A stretch of DNA of 64,000 nucleotides, from NCBI GenBank assembly GCA_013141015.1, contig JABFRT010000029.1:1-64000 (forward strand), written 5' to 3'. The notes below the pieces were generated by a model. The model did not search any database, was not told where the DNA came from, and saw only the letters and a list, made by a program, of their open reading frames with translations. The position numbers and the translations under genes were made by a program. This DNA is from Hyphomicrobium sp. GTDB taxonomy: Bacteria; Pseudomonadota; Alphaproteobacteria; Rhizobiales; Hyphomicrobiaceae. Within the stretch, counting starts at the first letter, position 1; each line of letters starts with the position of its first letter. Below are positions 38,101 to 46,264 of this stretch, piece by piece.

Positions 38101-38700
38101 ATGATTCCCCAAATCGAAATCGCGCGGCCAATCGGCCGCGCACGGATCACGCCTGGTTCAATATCAATGGCCGATTTTCTACAACGTATCGCTGAGCGCG
38201 GCGACGTGGAGGCTTTTCGTAAGCTGTTCCAAGCCTACGGGCCGCGCGTCAAATCGTACATGATGCGCCAGGGCGCCGATGCCAACACCGCTGAAGAGCT
38301 GGCGCAAGAGACCATGCTGACGGTTTGGCGCAAGGCCAGTTTGTACTCCGGCGAAAAAGGCAGTGCGACAACTTGGATTTTCACGATTGCCCGCAATCTG
38401 CGGATCGACCGGCTGCGTAAGGAAATGACCTGGGTTGCTTTGCCCGAGGGTCATAACGAAGAGGCTTCCACCGATGCCTTGCCAGATGAAATCTTATCGG
38501 AACAAGAGCGCAAAAAGCGCGTTCAGGCGGCGCTCGCAGGTTTGCCGCCGGATCAGTTTGAAGTTGTATCCCTCTCCTATATCGAGGGCTTGTCACACAG
38601 TGAAATTGCCGAGCGTCTGGGCCTGCCGCTTGGCACCGTTAAATCACGTATGCGGCTTGCGTATCAAAAAATCCGCGAGCTTGTCGAGGACTTGAAGTAG
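38101..38700 (+). CDS. rpoE: ECF sigma factor of the RpoE-ChrR type
   Basis: 199 aa with AGAGGA 7 bases before ATG 38101; an internal Met at 38170 is an alternative. Region 2 (about 45-108) includes AEELAQETMLTVW and TWIFTIARNLRIDRLR; region 4 (about 149-196) includes YIEGLSHSEIAERLG and GTVKSRMRLAYQKI. The next gene starts one base after the stop and encodes its anti-sigma factor, ChrR. In Rhodobacter the cognate pair activates a response to singlet oxygen and organic hydroperoxides. I did not find a confident self-promoter in the upstream 130 bases. Confidence 0.9.
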   Translation: MIPQIEIARPIGRARITPGSISMADFLQRIAERGDVEAFRKLFQAYGPRVKSYMMRQGADANTAEELAQETMLTVWRKASLYSGEKGSATTWIFTIARNLRIDRLRKEMTWVALPEGHNEEASTDALPDEILSEQERKKRVQAALAGLPPDQFEVVSLSYIEGLSHSEIAERLGLPLGTVKSRMRLAYQKIRELVEDLK

Positions 38701-39345
38701 ATGAAAATCAATCACCATCCGCAGGCCGAGAGCTTGATGAGCTGCTCCGCTGGAAGCATGCCGGAGGCGTTTGCCGCCGTCATGTCTTCACACATGACGC
38801 TGTGCCCGGAGTGCCAGAAGGAATTGGCATTCATGGAGGCGATCGGCGTCGCTATGTTCGACGGTATTGCCGCGACGCCCGTGAGCGGCGACGCGCCCGT
38901 GATGGCCTTGCGCGCCAGTGAAGCCGGTGACGATGCGCCGGTTGCTGCCCTCAATGCGAGCGCCATTCCAGAACCACTGCAGCGAGTCATTGGCACCGAT
39001 CTGAACGCGATTAAATGGAAGCGCGTCAGCCCGGGTGTGTGGCAACACGTGATCCCGCTCTCAAAAACCGCGCGTGGCGATCTCAGGCTGATCAAGGTCG
39101 CACCGGGCAAATCACTTCCCGAACATGGCCACAGCGGCTCGGAACTGACGCTCGTGCTGCAAGGCGCCTATCGCGATTCAACCGGCCACTATCGCGCCGG
39201 TGACGTTGCCGATCTGGCGGGCGATGTCACGCATAGCCCGTCGGCCGACCCGCAGGAAGGCTGCATTTGCCTGATTGCGACAGACGGCAAACTGCAATTC
39301 AAAAGCCTGGCTGCCCGGATTTTTCAGCCATTTGCTGGAATATAG
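38701..39345 (+). CDS. chrR: ChrR-type zinc anti-sigma factor with cupin domain
   Basis: 214 aa. Holds the sigma factor inactive until singlet oxygen is sensed. The anti-sigma domain has zinc ligand candidates H6, H31, C35 and C38, exactly the spacing known for Rhodobacter sphaeroides ChrR. The C-terminal cupin lobe follows from about residue 105, with PEHGHSGSELTLVLQG and GDVTHSPSAD supplying metal ligands; in ChrR this lobe is needed for the oxidant response. The stop of rpoE and this ATG are contiguous, so they are translated together. Confidence 0.93.
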   Translation: MKINHHPQAESLMSCSAGSMPEAFAAVMSSHMTLCPECQKELAFMEAIGVAMFDGIAATPVSGDAPVMALRASEAGDDAPVAALNASAIPEPLQRVIGTDLNAIKWKRVSPGVWQHVIPLSKTARGDLRLIKVAPGKSLPEHGHSGSELTLVLQGAYRDSTGHYRAGDVADLAGDVTHSPSADPQEGCICLIATDGKLQFKSLAARIFQPFAGI

Positions 39346-39360
39346 GTTAGGCTTCGCGCT

Positions 39361-40143
39361 ATGAGCGCCTCTAACTCGCCGCGCCTTGTGTGGATCACAG
39401 GTGCCAGCACCGGCATTGGCCGCGAACTGGCGTTATCGTTTGCGCGCGATGGCGCAACCGTTGCCGTCTCCGCGCGCGGCGCTGACAAACTTGGCGAACT
39501 CGAAAGGCTTTCGCCCAACATCAAATCGTTTCCGTGCGACGTGACCGATGCGGCTGCCGTCGCGGCAACCGTGTCATCCATCGAGCAAAGCGTTGGCCCG
39601 ATTGATCTGGCGATACTCAACGCCGGCGTCTGGCATCCAATGACCGCTTCGAACTACGATCTCGCCAAAGTCAAAGCCTCAATGGACGTCAACTACTCCG
39701 GCGTCACCAATGCGCTTGCGCCGGTCATGAAAACCATGATCGGCCGCGCTCGCGGGCATATCGCAATTGTTGCCTCCGTCGCCGGATTGCGCGGGCTGCC
39801 TAAGGGGGCTGCCTATGCGCCAACCAAAGCCGCACTCATCTCACTCGCGGAAAGCCTTTACGCCGACTTGAAACTCAAGGGCGTGCGCATAACGGTCATC
39901 AACCCGGGTTTCGTCGCAACGCCGATGACGGACGTCAATACCTTCCCCATGCCGTTTCTGATTTCCGCGGATGAAGCTGTCAAAACAATCCGCCGCGGGC
40001 TGCAACGCGACACGTTTGAAATCATATTTCCTGGACGCATGGCGCTGCTCATGAAAACGCTGCGGCTGCTGCCTTACCGGCTGTTTTTCTTGGCAACCGG
40101 CAAGATCTCAAAACGCGAGCCGCCGTCAGCAAGCCAAAACTGA
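39361..40143 (+). CDS. Short-chain dehydrogenase/reductase
   Basis: 260 aa, 15 bases after chrR, probably in the same operon. The Rossmann motif TGASTGIGRELA is at the N-terminus. NAGVW follows, and the catalytic Ser, Tyr and Lys are in VASVAGLRGLPKGAAYAPTKAAL (Y and K spaced YxxxK). The C-terminus ends with basic and hydrophobic residues typical of membrane-associated SDRs. The substrate is unknown; its place beside rpoE-chrR implies a role in the oxidant-stress programme. Confidence 0.88.
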   Translation: MSASNSPRLVWITGASTGIGRELALSFARDGATVAVSARGADKLGELERLSPNIKSFPCDVTDAAAVAATVSSIEQSVGPIDLAILNAGVWHPMTASNYDLAKVKASMDVNYSGVTNALAPVMKTMIGRARGHIAIVASVAGLRGLPKGAAYAPTKAALISLAESLYADLKLKGVRITVINPGFVATPMTDVNTFPMPFLISADEAVKTIRRGLQRDTFEIIFPGRMALLMKTLRLLPYRLFFLATGKISKREPPSASQN

Positions 40144-40159
40144 GCGCTTCGTTTGCGCC

Positions 40160-41401
40160 TCAACCTTTGAGCGGTTTCGTCATCCGGTAAATCCCGACAT
40201 TGACGTCGCCCGACTCAAAACCCACTTCGCAATAGCTTAAGTAATATTCCCACATCCGCCGGAACCGTTCGTCAAACCCGAGCGCTTGGATTTCTGGCCA
40301 GCGGGCACGGAACCGTTCGCGCCATGCGTCCAGCGTATGAGCGTAGCTTTGGCCGAACTGTTCGACGGTCTCGAACGTTAATCCGGCACGGACGGCTTCC
40401 TCGCGCATCCGCGTCACGGTCGGCAGCATGCCGCCTGGGAAAATGTAGCGCTGAATGAAATCCGTGTGGCGGCGATACGCTTCAAAAAACCGCTCATCAA
40501 TGGTGATCGCCTGCACCGCCGCGCTGCCGCCCGGCTTCAAGCACTTGGCAAGCGCCGCGAAATAATCCGGCCAATGGGCTTCGCCAACCGCCTCGATCAT
40601 CTCAACGGATGCAATCGCATCGAATGTGCCGTCCGTATCGCGGTAATCCTGGAAGCGCAAATCTGCGTTTGCGGCGCAACCTTTTGCCGCCAACCGCTGA
40701 CGCGCGAATGACAATTGCTCAGCCGACAGCGTCAGGCCTGTCACGTGTGCGCCACGGCCGATTGCGCGCTCGGCCAACCCGCCCCAGCCGCAACCGATTT
40801 CCAAAAGCGTATCGCCGCGCTTCAGATCAAGTTGATCAAGCACGACGCGGTATTTTTCATCCTGCGCCGCGCTCAACGTCTGTTCGCGCGACCGGAAGAT
40901 CGCACTCGAATAGGTCATGCCGGGGTCGAGCCATAACGCATAGAACGCGTTGCCGAGATCATAGTGGGCGGCGATATTGCGGCGGCTGCCTTGGCGCGTA
41001 TTGTTGCGCCGCCGGTGCCACAAAATATCGCTGAAGCGCGGCTTGAAAACGCCGCCGCCCGCTTGCTCCAGGGAATTGTAGTTCTTGATGCAGAAGCGCA
41101 GCACACAGGCAAGGTCCGGCGTGTCGATTTCAGATCGCATATAGCTCTCGGCCAAGCCGATGCTACCGCGCGTCGCCAGGCGCCAGATCGCCCGGTAGGT
41201 GTGCAGCGTAACGCGCGCCGGTGGCGTGGCATCGCGGCCAAGCATGACGTGCAGCCCAGACGGCAGAATAACATCAAGACGCCCGCGCGTTGTCTCGCCA
41301 AACGTCGCTTCCAAGCCGCGCGCCAGCACCCGGTCCCGCCAAGACGCGGCGGACGGTGCGGTGCGGCGCTGGTCTTGAACGTCAGCGTTCCAATCGGTCA
41401 T
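40160..41401 (-). CDS. Cyclopropane-fatty-acyl-phospholipid synthase-like methyltransferase
   Basis: 413 aa. Uses SAM to methylate or cyclopropanate unsaturated acyl chains in membrane phospholipids. Landmarks include HYDLGNAFYALWLDPGMTYSSA (about 147-168), the SAM loop LLEIGCGWGGLAE (about 198-210), and SVEMIEAVGEAHWPDYF. The N-terminal 100 residues form the lipid-binding domain. In the rhodobacterial singlet-oxygen regulon related methyltransferases act in cyclopropane or furan fatty acid synthesis, so either product is possible. It is the last gene of the three-gene minus-strand operon. Confidence 0.88.
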   Translation of the reverse strand: MTDWNADVQDQRRTAPSAASWRDRVLARGLEATFGETTRGRLDVILPSGLHVMLGRDATPPARVTLHTYRAIWRLATRGSIGLAESYMRSEIDTPDLACVLRFCIKNYNSLEQAGGGVFKPRFSDILWHRRRNNTRQGSRRNIAAHYDLGNAFYALWLDPGMTYSSAIFRSREQTLSAAQDEKYRVVLDQLDLKRGDTLLEIGCGWGGLAERAIGRGAHVTGLTLSAEQLSFARQRLAAKGCAANADLRFQDYRDTDGTFDAIASVEMIEAVGEAHWPDYFAALAKCLKPGGSAAVQAITIDERFFEAYRRHTDFIQRYIFPGGMLPTVTRMREEAVRAGLTFETVEQFGQSYAHTLDAWRERFRARWPEIQALGFDERFRRMWEYYLSYCEVGFESGDVNVGIYRMTKPLKG

Positions 41402-41407
41402 CAGCCG

Positions 41408-42199
41408 CTATCCTTGCTTTGGTGTTTTGGCGGAAATTGTTGTGTAGCGCGGCGAAACGTGGCGGGTGGTCAGCGGAATTCCTTTCAGCCATAGCTTCAA
41501 GGCTTCCCAGTGAATCGCGGCGACAACTTTCAGGGTCAGGAGTGGATAGCGCAGCAACAGCAGGGCAAGGCGGGCGTCCGTCACTGCTTGGCGCGTTCCC
41601 CGGAAATGCGTTTTGATCAACGCGCCATCACCATCGCTGAGCAACACGGCAACCAGCGCTTCGCCGAGCGGATCGGTGATGCGGAAGCTATATCCGCCTT
41701 TGCCGCTGGCAAACGGCGACACGTACATCGTCTTCCGGCAGGCCTGTGCGAACACATGTCCCAGCTGCTCCACGCCCGCCGCAACCACATAACTTGTCCG
41801 CTCGCCAAAGGTGTTGTTGACCTCATAGATCAGCGTTTCCAAGCGGCCGCCGGGTGCGTAAACGTAAAACACGCTCAGCGGATTAAACACGTAGCCAAAG
41901 ATGCGCGGATACGAGAGCAGCAGAATCTGCCGGCCGTCGCATTCACGCCCAGCGCCTTTCAGGCAGGCCCGCGCAACCTCTAGAGCCGGCGTGCCATCGC
42001 CCGCGCCGTGATCGGAATCGTAGAACGAAAACACATTGAACCGGTTGCGCGAGAACAGCCGCAGACGCCCGCTCAACGCGTCGATTTTTTCAACATCGAG
42101 CAGCAGCGTGAACACGGCGTACTTCATGGCGTGCGGCTTCGGCCTCAAGCGCTTATGGACCACACTGCCGGCATAGATCGCGGCATCGCCGAGCATCAT
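41408..42199 (-). CDS. DUF1365 family protein
   Basis: 263 aa from ATG 42199, which overlaps the stop of the flavin oxidoreductase as ATGA; an earlier open frame is not conserved. The DUF1365 signature is clear: IYAGSVVHKRLRPKPHAMKY, VFSFYDSDHG, LLSYPRIFGYVFNPLSVFYVY and EVNNTFGERTSYVV. Biochemical function unknown. Members nearly always sit between a flavin oxidoreductase and a cyclopropane synthase-like methyltransferase, as here, suggesting a shared lipid-modifying pathway. Confidence 0.9.
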   Translation of the reverse strand: MMLGDAAIYAGSVVHKRLRPKPHAMKYAVFTLLLDVEKIDALSGRLRLFSRNRFNVFSFYDSDHGAGDGTPALEVARACLKGAGRECDGRQILLLSYPRIFGYVFNPLSVFYVYAPGGRLETLIYEVNNTFGERTSYVVAAGVEQLGHVFAQACRKTMYVSPFASGKGGYSFRITDPLGEALVAVLLSDGDGALIKTHFRGTRQAVTDARLALLLLRYPLLTLKVVAAIHWEALKLWLKGIPLTTRHVSPRYTTISAKTPKQG

Positions 42200-43557
42200 A
42201 CGACACCTCCAGCCACCACCGTTCCGGCCCGCGCAACCCGGCTCTTGCTCTCGTCCCACTGCCACGGCCGGACAACCGGATGCCCCAGCCGCGCGCTTAA
42301 ATGTTCGGCCGCCGCCAATCCAGATTGCAGGCCGTCCTCGTGGAACCCATAGCCCGCATAGCTGCCGGCAAACCACAGCGAATTGCGCCCTTGCAGCGCC
42401 GGCAATTGCGCTTGCGCGCCAAGGGCCGCGGCATCGAACATCGGATGGCGATAATCGAAACTCTGCACGATTCTGCGCGGATCGACCGGCTTTTGCGGAT
42501 TGAGCGTTACAAAATAGTCGGTCTTGGCCGCCAACGGCTGCAGCTTATTCATCCAATAGGTGACGGAGAGCGTCTGCGTGCCATCGCCTGCGCGCTCATC
42601 CGCTGAACCCATGTAGTTCCAGGCAGACCACAACGCACGGCGGCGCGGCATGTGCTGTGCGTCCGTGTGCAGCACCGCTTGATTGGCAGCGTACCGGAAT
42701 TTCGACAGCAGTTTCGCCGCTTCTCCGCCAAGCGGCGACGCAAGGCGCAATGCCTCGTCTGCGTGACAGGCAAGAATTGCAGCGTCAAAGGTTGCGGTCA
42801 GTCCGCGTTTGGTTGCAACCGCCACGCGGCCCGGCGCGCCATTGACCGACACCACAGGATCATTGGTGACGATCCGCCCTTGATAGCCAGCTGCCAGCCG
42901 CAGCACATATTCCCGGCTGCCGCCATTGACCGTCCGCCAAGGCGGGCGCTTGAACGTCTGCAGCAAGCCGTGATTGGCAAAAAAGCGGGCGAACGCGGCG
43001 AACGGAAAGTCCAGCATGTCGCTGGCGGGCGTCGACCAGATTGCAGCCCCCATCGGCACGATGTGCGCGTGGACGAACGGCTTTGAATATCCGTTGGCCT
43101 GCAACCACTGCCCCAGCGTCACGTGCCGATCTGTATTGGCGGCAGCCGCCGCACTCGCCTCGCGAAAGAAGCGGAAAATCTCAGCCATCAACCGCCAATG
43201 CGCGAGGCTGATCAGGTTGCGCCCCTGGCCGATCAGACCACTGATGCCGGTGCCTGCATATTCATACTGGCCATCGCCCAGCGAGACGGCGAAGCCCATG
43301 TCAGTCGGCGCCACCGGCACGTCCAAATGTTCAAACAACGCCATCAGATTGGGATAGCTGGCGGTGTTGTAGACGATGAACCCGGTATCGATCGGGCAGC
43401 GGCCATCCGGCCCGTGCACATCGACCGTGTTGGCATGGCCACCCAGCCGGTCATCCGCTTCGAAAAGCGTGACATCGAACGTCTTGCCGAGCAGCCAAGC
43501 GGCGCTAAGCCCGGTAATGCCGGCACCGATAACCGCCACTCTCAACGCATTGCCCAT
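42196..43557 (-). CDS. FAD-dependent amine oxidase-like oxidoreductase
   Basis: 453 aa from ATG 43557, with GGTGGGG nearby; a GTG four codons upstream is the alternative. The FAD-binding start VAVIGAGITGLSAAWLLGK and DRLGGHANTV follow the flavin-containing amine oxidase/desaturase pattern, and the closing FAGSYAGYGFHEDGLQSGLAAA is the C-terminal FAD motif. The enzyme heads the operon with DUF1365 and the methyltransferase. I infer oxidation or desaturation of a lipid acyl chain; the substrate is not directly readable. Confidence 0.88.
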   Translation of the reverse strand: MGNALRVAVIGAGITGLSAAWLLGKTFDVTLFEADDRLGGHANTVDVHGPDGRCPIDTGFIVYNTASYPNLMALFEHLDVPVAPTDMGFAVSLGDGQYEYAGTGISGLIGQGRNLISLAHWRLMAEIFRFFREASAAAAANTDRHVTLGQWLQANGYSKPFVHAHIVPMGAAIWSTPASDMLDFPFAAFARFFANHGLLQTFKRPPWRTVNGGSREYVLRLAAGYQGRIVTNDPVVSVNGAPGRVAVATKRGLTATFDAAILACHADEALRLASPLGGEAAKLLSKFRYAANQAVLHTDAQHMPRRRALWSAWNYMGSADERAGDGTQTLSVTYWMNKLQPLAAKTDYFVTLNPQKPVDPRRIVQSFDYRHPMFDAAALGAQAQLPALQGRNSLWFAGSYAGYGFHEDGLQSGLAAAEHLSARLGHPVVRPWQWDESKSRVARAGTVVAGGVV

Positions 43558-43793
43558 TGTTAACCCCACCGGCTGTCTACGGCGGTTAACGCTCTGTGGA
43601 TCTGCGCCCGGACCAAGACAATTGAAGTCTTTTTCTTTACCCCCCGGTTACCTTTAACGCGTCCTTAACCAAGATGACCGCATTCTCAACCTATCGGCGC
43701 CGGGAAGTCTCTCCCCTCCCCTCACGCCGGAAACGCAAAGTCACTGCAAGTGAAGTGTCGTCACCTATTTGTACTCAGTTGTGAGGTTGACCG

Positions 43794-44033
43794 ATGCACT
43801 ATGATCTCGTCTCGCGTGCGCTTGCCTACGTCTCCTGCCTGACATCGATGAGCCTGTTTGCGACCTCGATGGCCATTGCCGCCATCAACGTCGGACGCGC
43901 GCCATCACACGCCTGCTCCAGCCCGGCTTGCGCTGCGGCGCAGGTCCATCCCGCCGCCGCGCAATTCGGCGGACTGGTCAGCCGTACCCATGTCGAGGCT
44001 GTTGCCCAAGTCCTGTGGTCGCGCAAAATCTAA
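43794..44033 (+). CDS. Small exported or membrane peptide, uncertain
   Basis: 79 aa with GAGG 7 bases before ATG 43794. A hydrophobic helix (about 9-32, ALAYVSCLTSMSLFATSMAIA) is followed by a Cys-containing loop (CSSPACAAA) and a short tail. The size and layout fit a small secreted or membrane protein, but no family is recognised. Divergent from the flavin oxidoreductase operon across 236 bases that must hold both promoters. The minus strand also has an open frame here, which lowers confidence. Confidence 0.42.
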   Translation: MHYDLVSRALAYVSCLTSMSLFATSMAIAAINVGRAPSHACSSPACAAAQVHPAAAQFGGLVSRTHVEAVAQVLWSRKI

Positions 44034-44243
44034 GCAAAGCGATGCCCGGCCGGGTGTCCATAAAGTCTGGCGTGGCGTAGCACCCGCCTCGTTTCCAGAC
44101 CGCTTCCTGGCCGGAAAATTGATACCGGTCCAATTGCACTGAAGCTTCCGGTAACCGGCTTGAATTGATCAGCAAGCCGGGACCGCCGCGCCGGATTTTG
44201 TCACCCGGCAACGCGATCACGCCGCTCCACTGCCAGCTCTCAA

Positions 44244-44277
44244 AAGAGCGTACGCCTCAGTCCCGGCGTGCGCTCTT
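44244..44277 (-). terminator. Terminator overlapping the kdsA stop codon
   Basis: On the minus strand AAGAGCGCACGCC/GGCGTACGCTCTT forms a 13-bp stem (one G-U pair) with the kdsA stop codon TGA in its 8-base loop, followed by TTTG. The hairpin thus spans the end of the coding region. Confidence 0.65.
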
Positions 44278-45153
44278 CTGCTTTTCGAGCGCTTGGCGTT
44301 TGACGACCGCATCGATCTCTTGCAGACCGGCAATCAGGTTCGCGAAGTCTTTGAGCGGCACCATATTCGGCCCGTCTGACGGCGCGCGATCCGGGTCTTG
44401 ATGGGTCTCGATAAACAACCCCGCAACGCCCGCTGCCACCGCCGCCCGCGCCAGCACCGGCACGAACCGGCGGTCACCACCCGAAGACGTACCCTGCCCG
44501 CCCGGCTGCTGCACGGCATGGGTCGCGTCGAAGATCACCGGCGCGCCGGTCTCAGCCATCTGCGGCAACGCCCGCATATCGACAACCAGCGTGTTGTATC
44601 CAAAGCTTGAGCCGCGCTCCGTCACCAGCACTTGCGCGTTGCCGCTTTCGGTCACCTTGGCAACCACATTCTTCATGTCCCACGGCGCCAGGAACTGGCC
44701 CTTCTTGATTTTGATGACCCGGCCGGTTTGAGCGGCCGCCACCAGCAAATCGGTCTGACGGCACAGGAACGCCGGGATCTGCAGAATATCGGCGACCTCG
44801 GCCACCGGCGCGCACTGGCTGATTTCGTGAATGTCGGTGACAATCGGCAGACCCAGCGTCTCGCGGATTTCAGCGAACACGTCGAGCGCCGCGCTCAATC
44901 CGATGCCGCGCTTGCCGCTGAGCGAGGTGCGGTTGGCCTTATCGAACGACGACTTGTAGACGAGGCCTATGCCGAGCTTGGCCGCCGCCTCCTTCAGGGC
45001 CGACGCCATTTCGAGCGCGTGCGCCCGGCTTTCCATCTGGCAGGGGCCAGCCAGCACGGCAATCGGCGCATCGTTGGCAAACGTCACGCCGCCGACGGTC
45101 ACGCGGGCTAATGGTTTCAAGGGGGCGGGCTTTATGGGTGTGTGCTGTGTCAT
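44257..45153 (-). CDS. kdsA: 3-deoxy-D-manno-octulosonate-8-phosphate synthase
   Basis: 298 aa, the normal length. Condenses arabinose 5-phosphate with PEP to make Kdo-8-phosphate for the inner core of lipopolysaccharide. Visible are AVLAGPCQMES, YKSSFDKANRTS, TDIHE, QIPAFLCRQTDLL, IKKGQFLAPWDM, ERGSSFGYNTLVVDMR and FDATHAVQQPGG. An N-terminal 20-residue proline-rich extension is slightly longer than in enterobacteria. It is not next to pyrG or eno, unlike many proteobacteria. The pqqA gene lies 225 bases upstream on the same strand with its own terminator between. Confidence 0.95.
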   Translation of the reverse strand: MTQHTPIKPAPLKPLARVTVGGVTFANDAPIAVLAGPCQMESRAHALEMASALKEAAAKLGIGLVYKSSFDKANRTSLSGKRGIGLSAALDVFAEIRETLGLPIVTDIHEISQCAPVAEVADILQIPAFLCRQTDLLVAAAQTGRVIKIKKGQFLAPWDMKNVVAKVTESGNAQVLVTERGSSFGYNTLVVDMRALPQMAETGAPVIFDATHAVQQPGGQGTSSGGDRRFVPVLARAAVAAGVAGLFIETHQDPDRAPSDGPNMVPLKDFANLIAGLQEIDAVVKRQALEKQKSARRD

Positions 45154-45325
45154 GCCGCTTTATAGCCGCCTCTGCCCAGCACCGCGAGCCCCTGACGGCG
45201 CGCCGCGGCGGCTTCCCACAATGAATGGTGGTTTTCCGCAATAAGCCGCGGTTGGTCTGAAAAAGCAGTCCACCCGCTCCAAAACAATCAGACCTGGCTG
45301 CACCACCTGGCCGCCCCACAAACAA

Positions 45326-45353
45326 AAACGGCGGCTCGTGAGAGCCGCCGTTT
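45326..45353 (-). terminator. Intrinsic terminator of pqqA
   Basis: On the minus strand a perfect 12-bp stem AAACGGCGGCTC/GAGCCGCCGTTT with a 4-base loop is followed by a TTTTT-like tract, 25 bases after the pqqA stop. Confidence 0.92.
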
Positions 45354-45377
45354 CAAGAACCTTGCGGTTCGAAATCG

Positions 45378-45467
45378 TTAGATAACGTCGATTTCGGCCG
45401 GGAGGTAGCTCGTCACTTCAAGACCAACTTCCTGCTCGCGAACGGCCGGCTTTGTCCAGACTTTCAT
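45378..45467 (-). CDS. pqqA: PQQ precursor peptide PqqA
   Basis: 29 aa (MKVWTKPAVREQEVGLEVTS then YLPAEIDVI). The glutamate and tyrosine that become the PQQ backbone are present in the E-V-T-S-Y motif (E17, Y21), and the flanking KPxV...E-VGLEVTSY..AEID pattern matches known PqqA. GGAGG lies 8 bases before ATG 45467. PqqE, PqqD and the maturation enzymes convert it to pyrroloquinoline quinone, the cofactor of methanol and glucose dehydrogenases. No pqqBCDE gene is adjacent in the window, so pqqA is detached. It has its own promoter-like site and terminator. Confidence 0.93.
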   Translation of the reverse strand: MKVWTKPAVREQEVGLEVTSYLPAEIDVI

Positions 45468-45513
45468 AGGGTGTCCTCCTCGAAAAAACTGACAGGCATT
45501 TCCTGTTGAGAGG

Positions 45514-45543
45514 TACATAGCGGGGTGCGGCTGATAATGCCAA
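45514..45543 (-). promoter_or_regulatory. Candidate sigma-70 promoter of pqqA
   Basis: On the minus strand TTGGCA (45538-45543) and TATGTA (45514-45519) are separated by 18 bases, about 47 bases before the pqqA ATG. The -35 is one base from consensus, the -10 weaker. Confidence 0.42.
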
Positions 45544-45813
45544 TCGCATTTTGCTAACGCCGCCCAAACTTTTCGTGATCGATATCAATGACTTGTTATA
45601 TCGTTACACTTCGCGTGGCGCTCGGCGGCTCTCGTGTCCAGAGAGCCAGCCGCCGAGCGAGGAGCATGCCGGACTCCGCGGAACGCCAGTGCCGCCGCGC
45701 GCGGAGCATCCCGAATAACGCGGAGCAAGCCGCACGCGTGCCATGCCGGATGAGGCGGAGCATGCTGACCGGCAAGTGCAGTAGCGCCGGATGATGCGAT
45801 CTCTTTCGACTTC
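45544..45813. repeat. Repetitive intergenic stretch with GGAGCA motifs
   Basis: No credible gene. A hairpin CTCGGCGGCTCTC...GAGAGCCaGCCGCCGAG lies at about 45621-45657. Beyond it GGAGCAT or GGAGCAA recurs near 45660, 45704, 45722 and 45757 in a GC-rich, low-complexity run. It leads straight into the 176-bp repeats and is probably a decayed repeat zone. Confidence 0.5.
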
Positions 45814-45989
45814 GTCATCCCGTTGCCGCGCATCGCATGCGCGGTGTCACGAACGGGATCCAGACAAGTGTCTGTGGGGCATGAAACCACCGGCCTGCGA
45901 TAATCAAACGCTCCCTTGCCAACTGATGCCTGGATGGATCCCCGCCTGCCGTGCGTTCGGCAAGGTCGCTATCGCGACGCGGGGATGAC
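45814..45989 (+). repeat. 176-bp palindrome-ended repeat, copy A
   Basis: Begins GTCATCCCGTTGCC and ends GCGGGGATGAC. The left 50 bases (45814-45863) and the right 55 (45935-45989) are each palindromic, with inner ends GGGATCCAG and TGGATCCCC, the same arrangement as the pair flanking the GIY-YIG gene. Copy B lies 41 bases downstream in direct orientation with the same length and only scattered differences. No gene is inside. Confidence 0.9.
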
Positions 45990-46030
45990 GAAGCGGTGTC
46001 AGATGTGAAAAATGTGCACCTGCCACCTCC

Positions 46031-46206
46031 GTCATCCCGTTGCCGCGCATCGCATGCGCGGTGTCACGAACGGGATCCAGACAAGCGTCTGTGGGGCACA
46101 AAACCACCGGCCTGCGATGATCAAACGCTTCTTCGCCAACTGATGCCTGTTTGGATCCCCGCCTGCCGTGCGTTCGGCAAGGTCGCTATCGCGACGCGGG
46201 GATGAC
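46031..46206 (+). repeat. 176-bp palindrome-ended repeat, copy B
   Basis: Same length and end motifs as copy A; palindromes at 46031-46080 and 46152-46206. Differences are mostly in the 70-base spacer between the palindromes, so the palindromes are the conserved part. Confidence 0.9.
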
Positions 46207-46264
46207 GGTACGGCGGGGTTACATAAAAATACGAGCCGGGCTTCTTCGCTTTCATGGTTCCGCG

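Noticed and set aside
45814-46206. Possible CRISPR array from two long direct repeats
   Set aside because: Only two units, 176 bp each, with palindromic ends and a 41-bp gap; CRISPR repeats are 23-50 bp and no cas gene is near.
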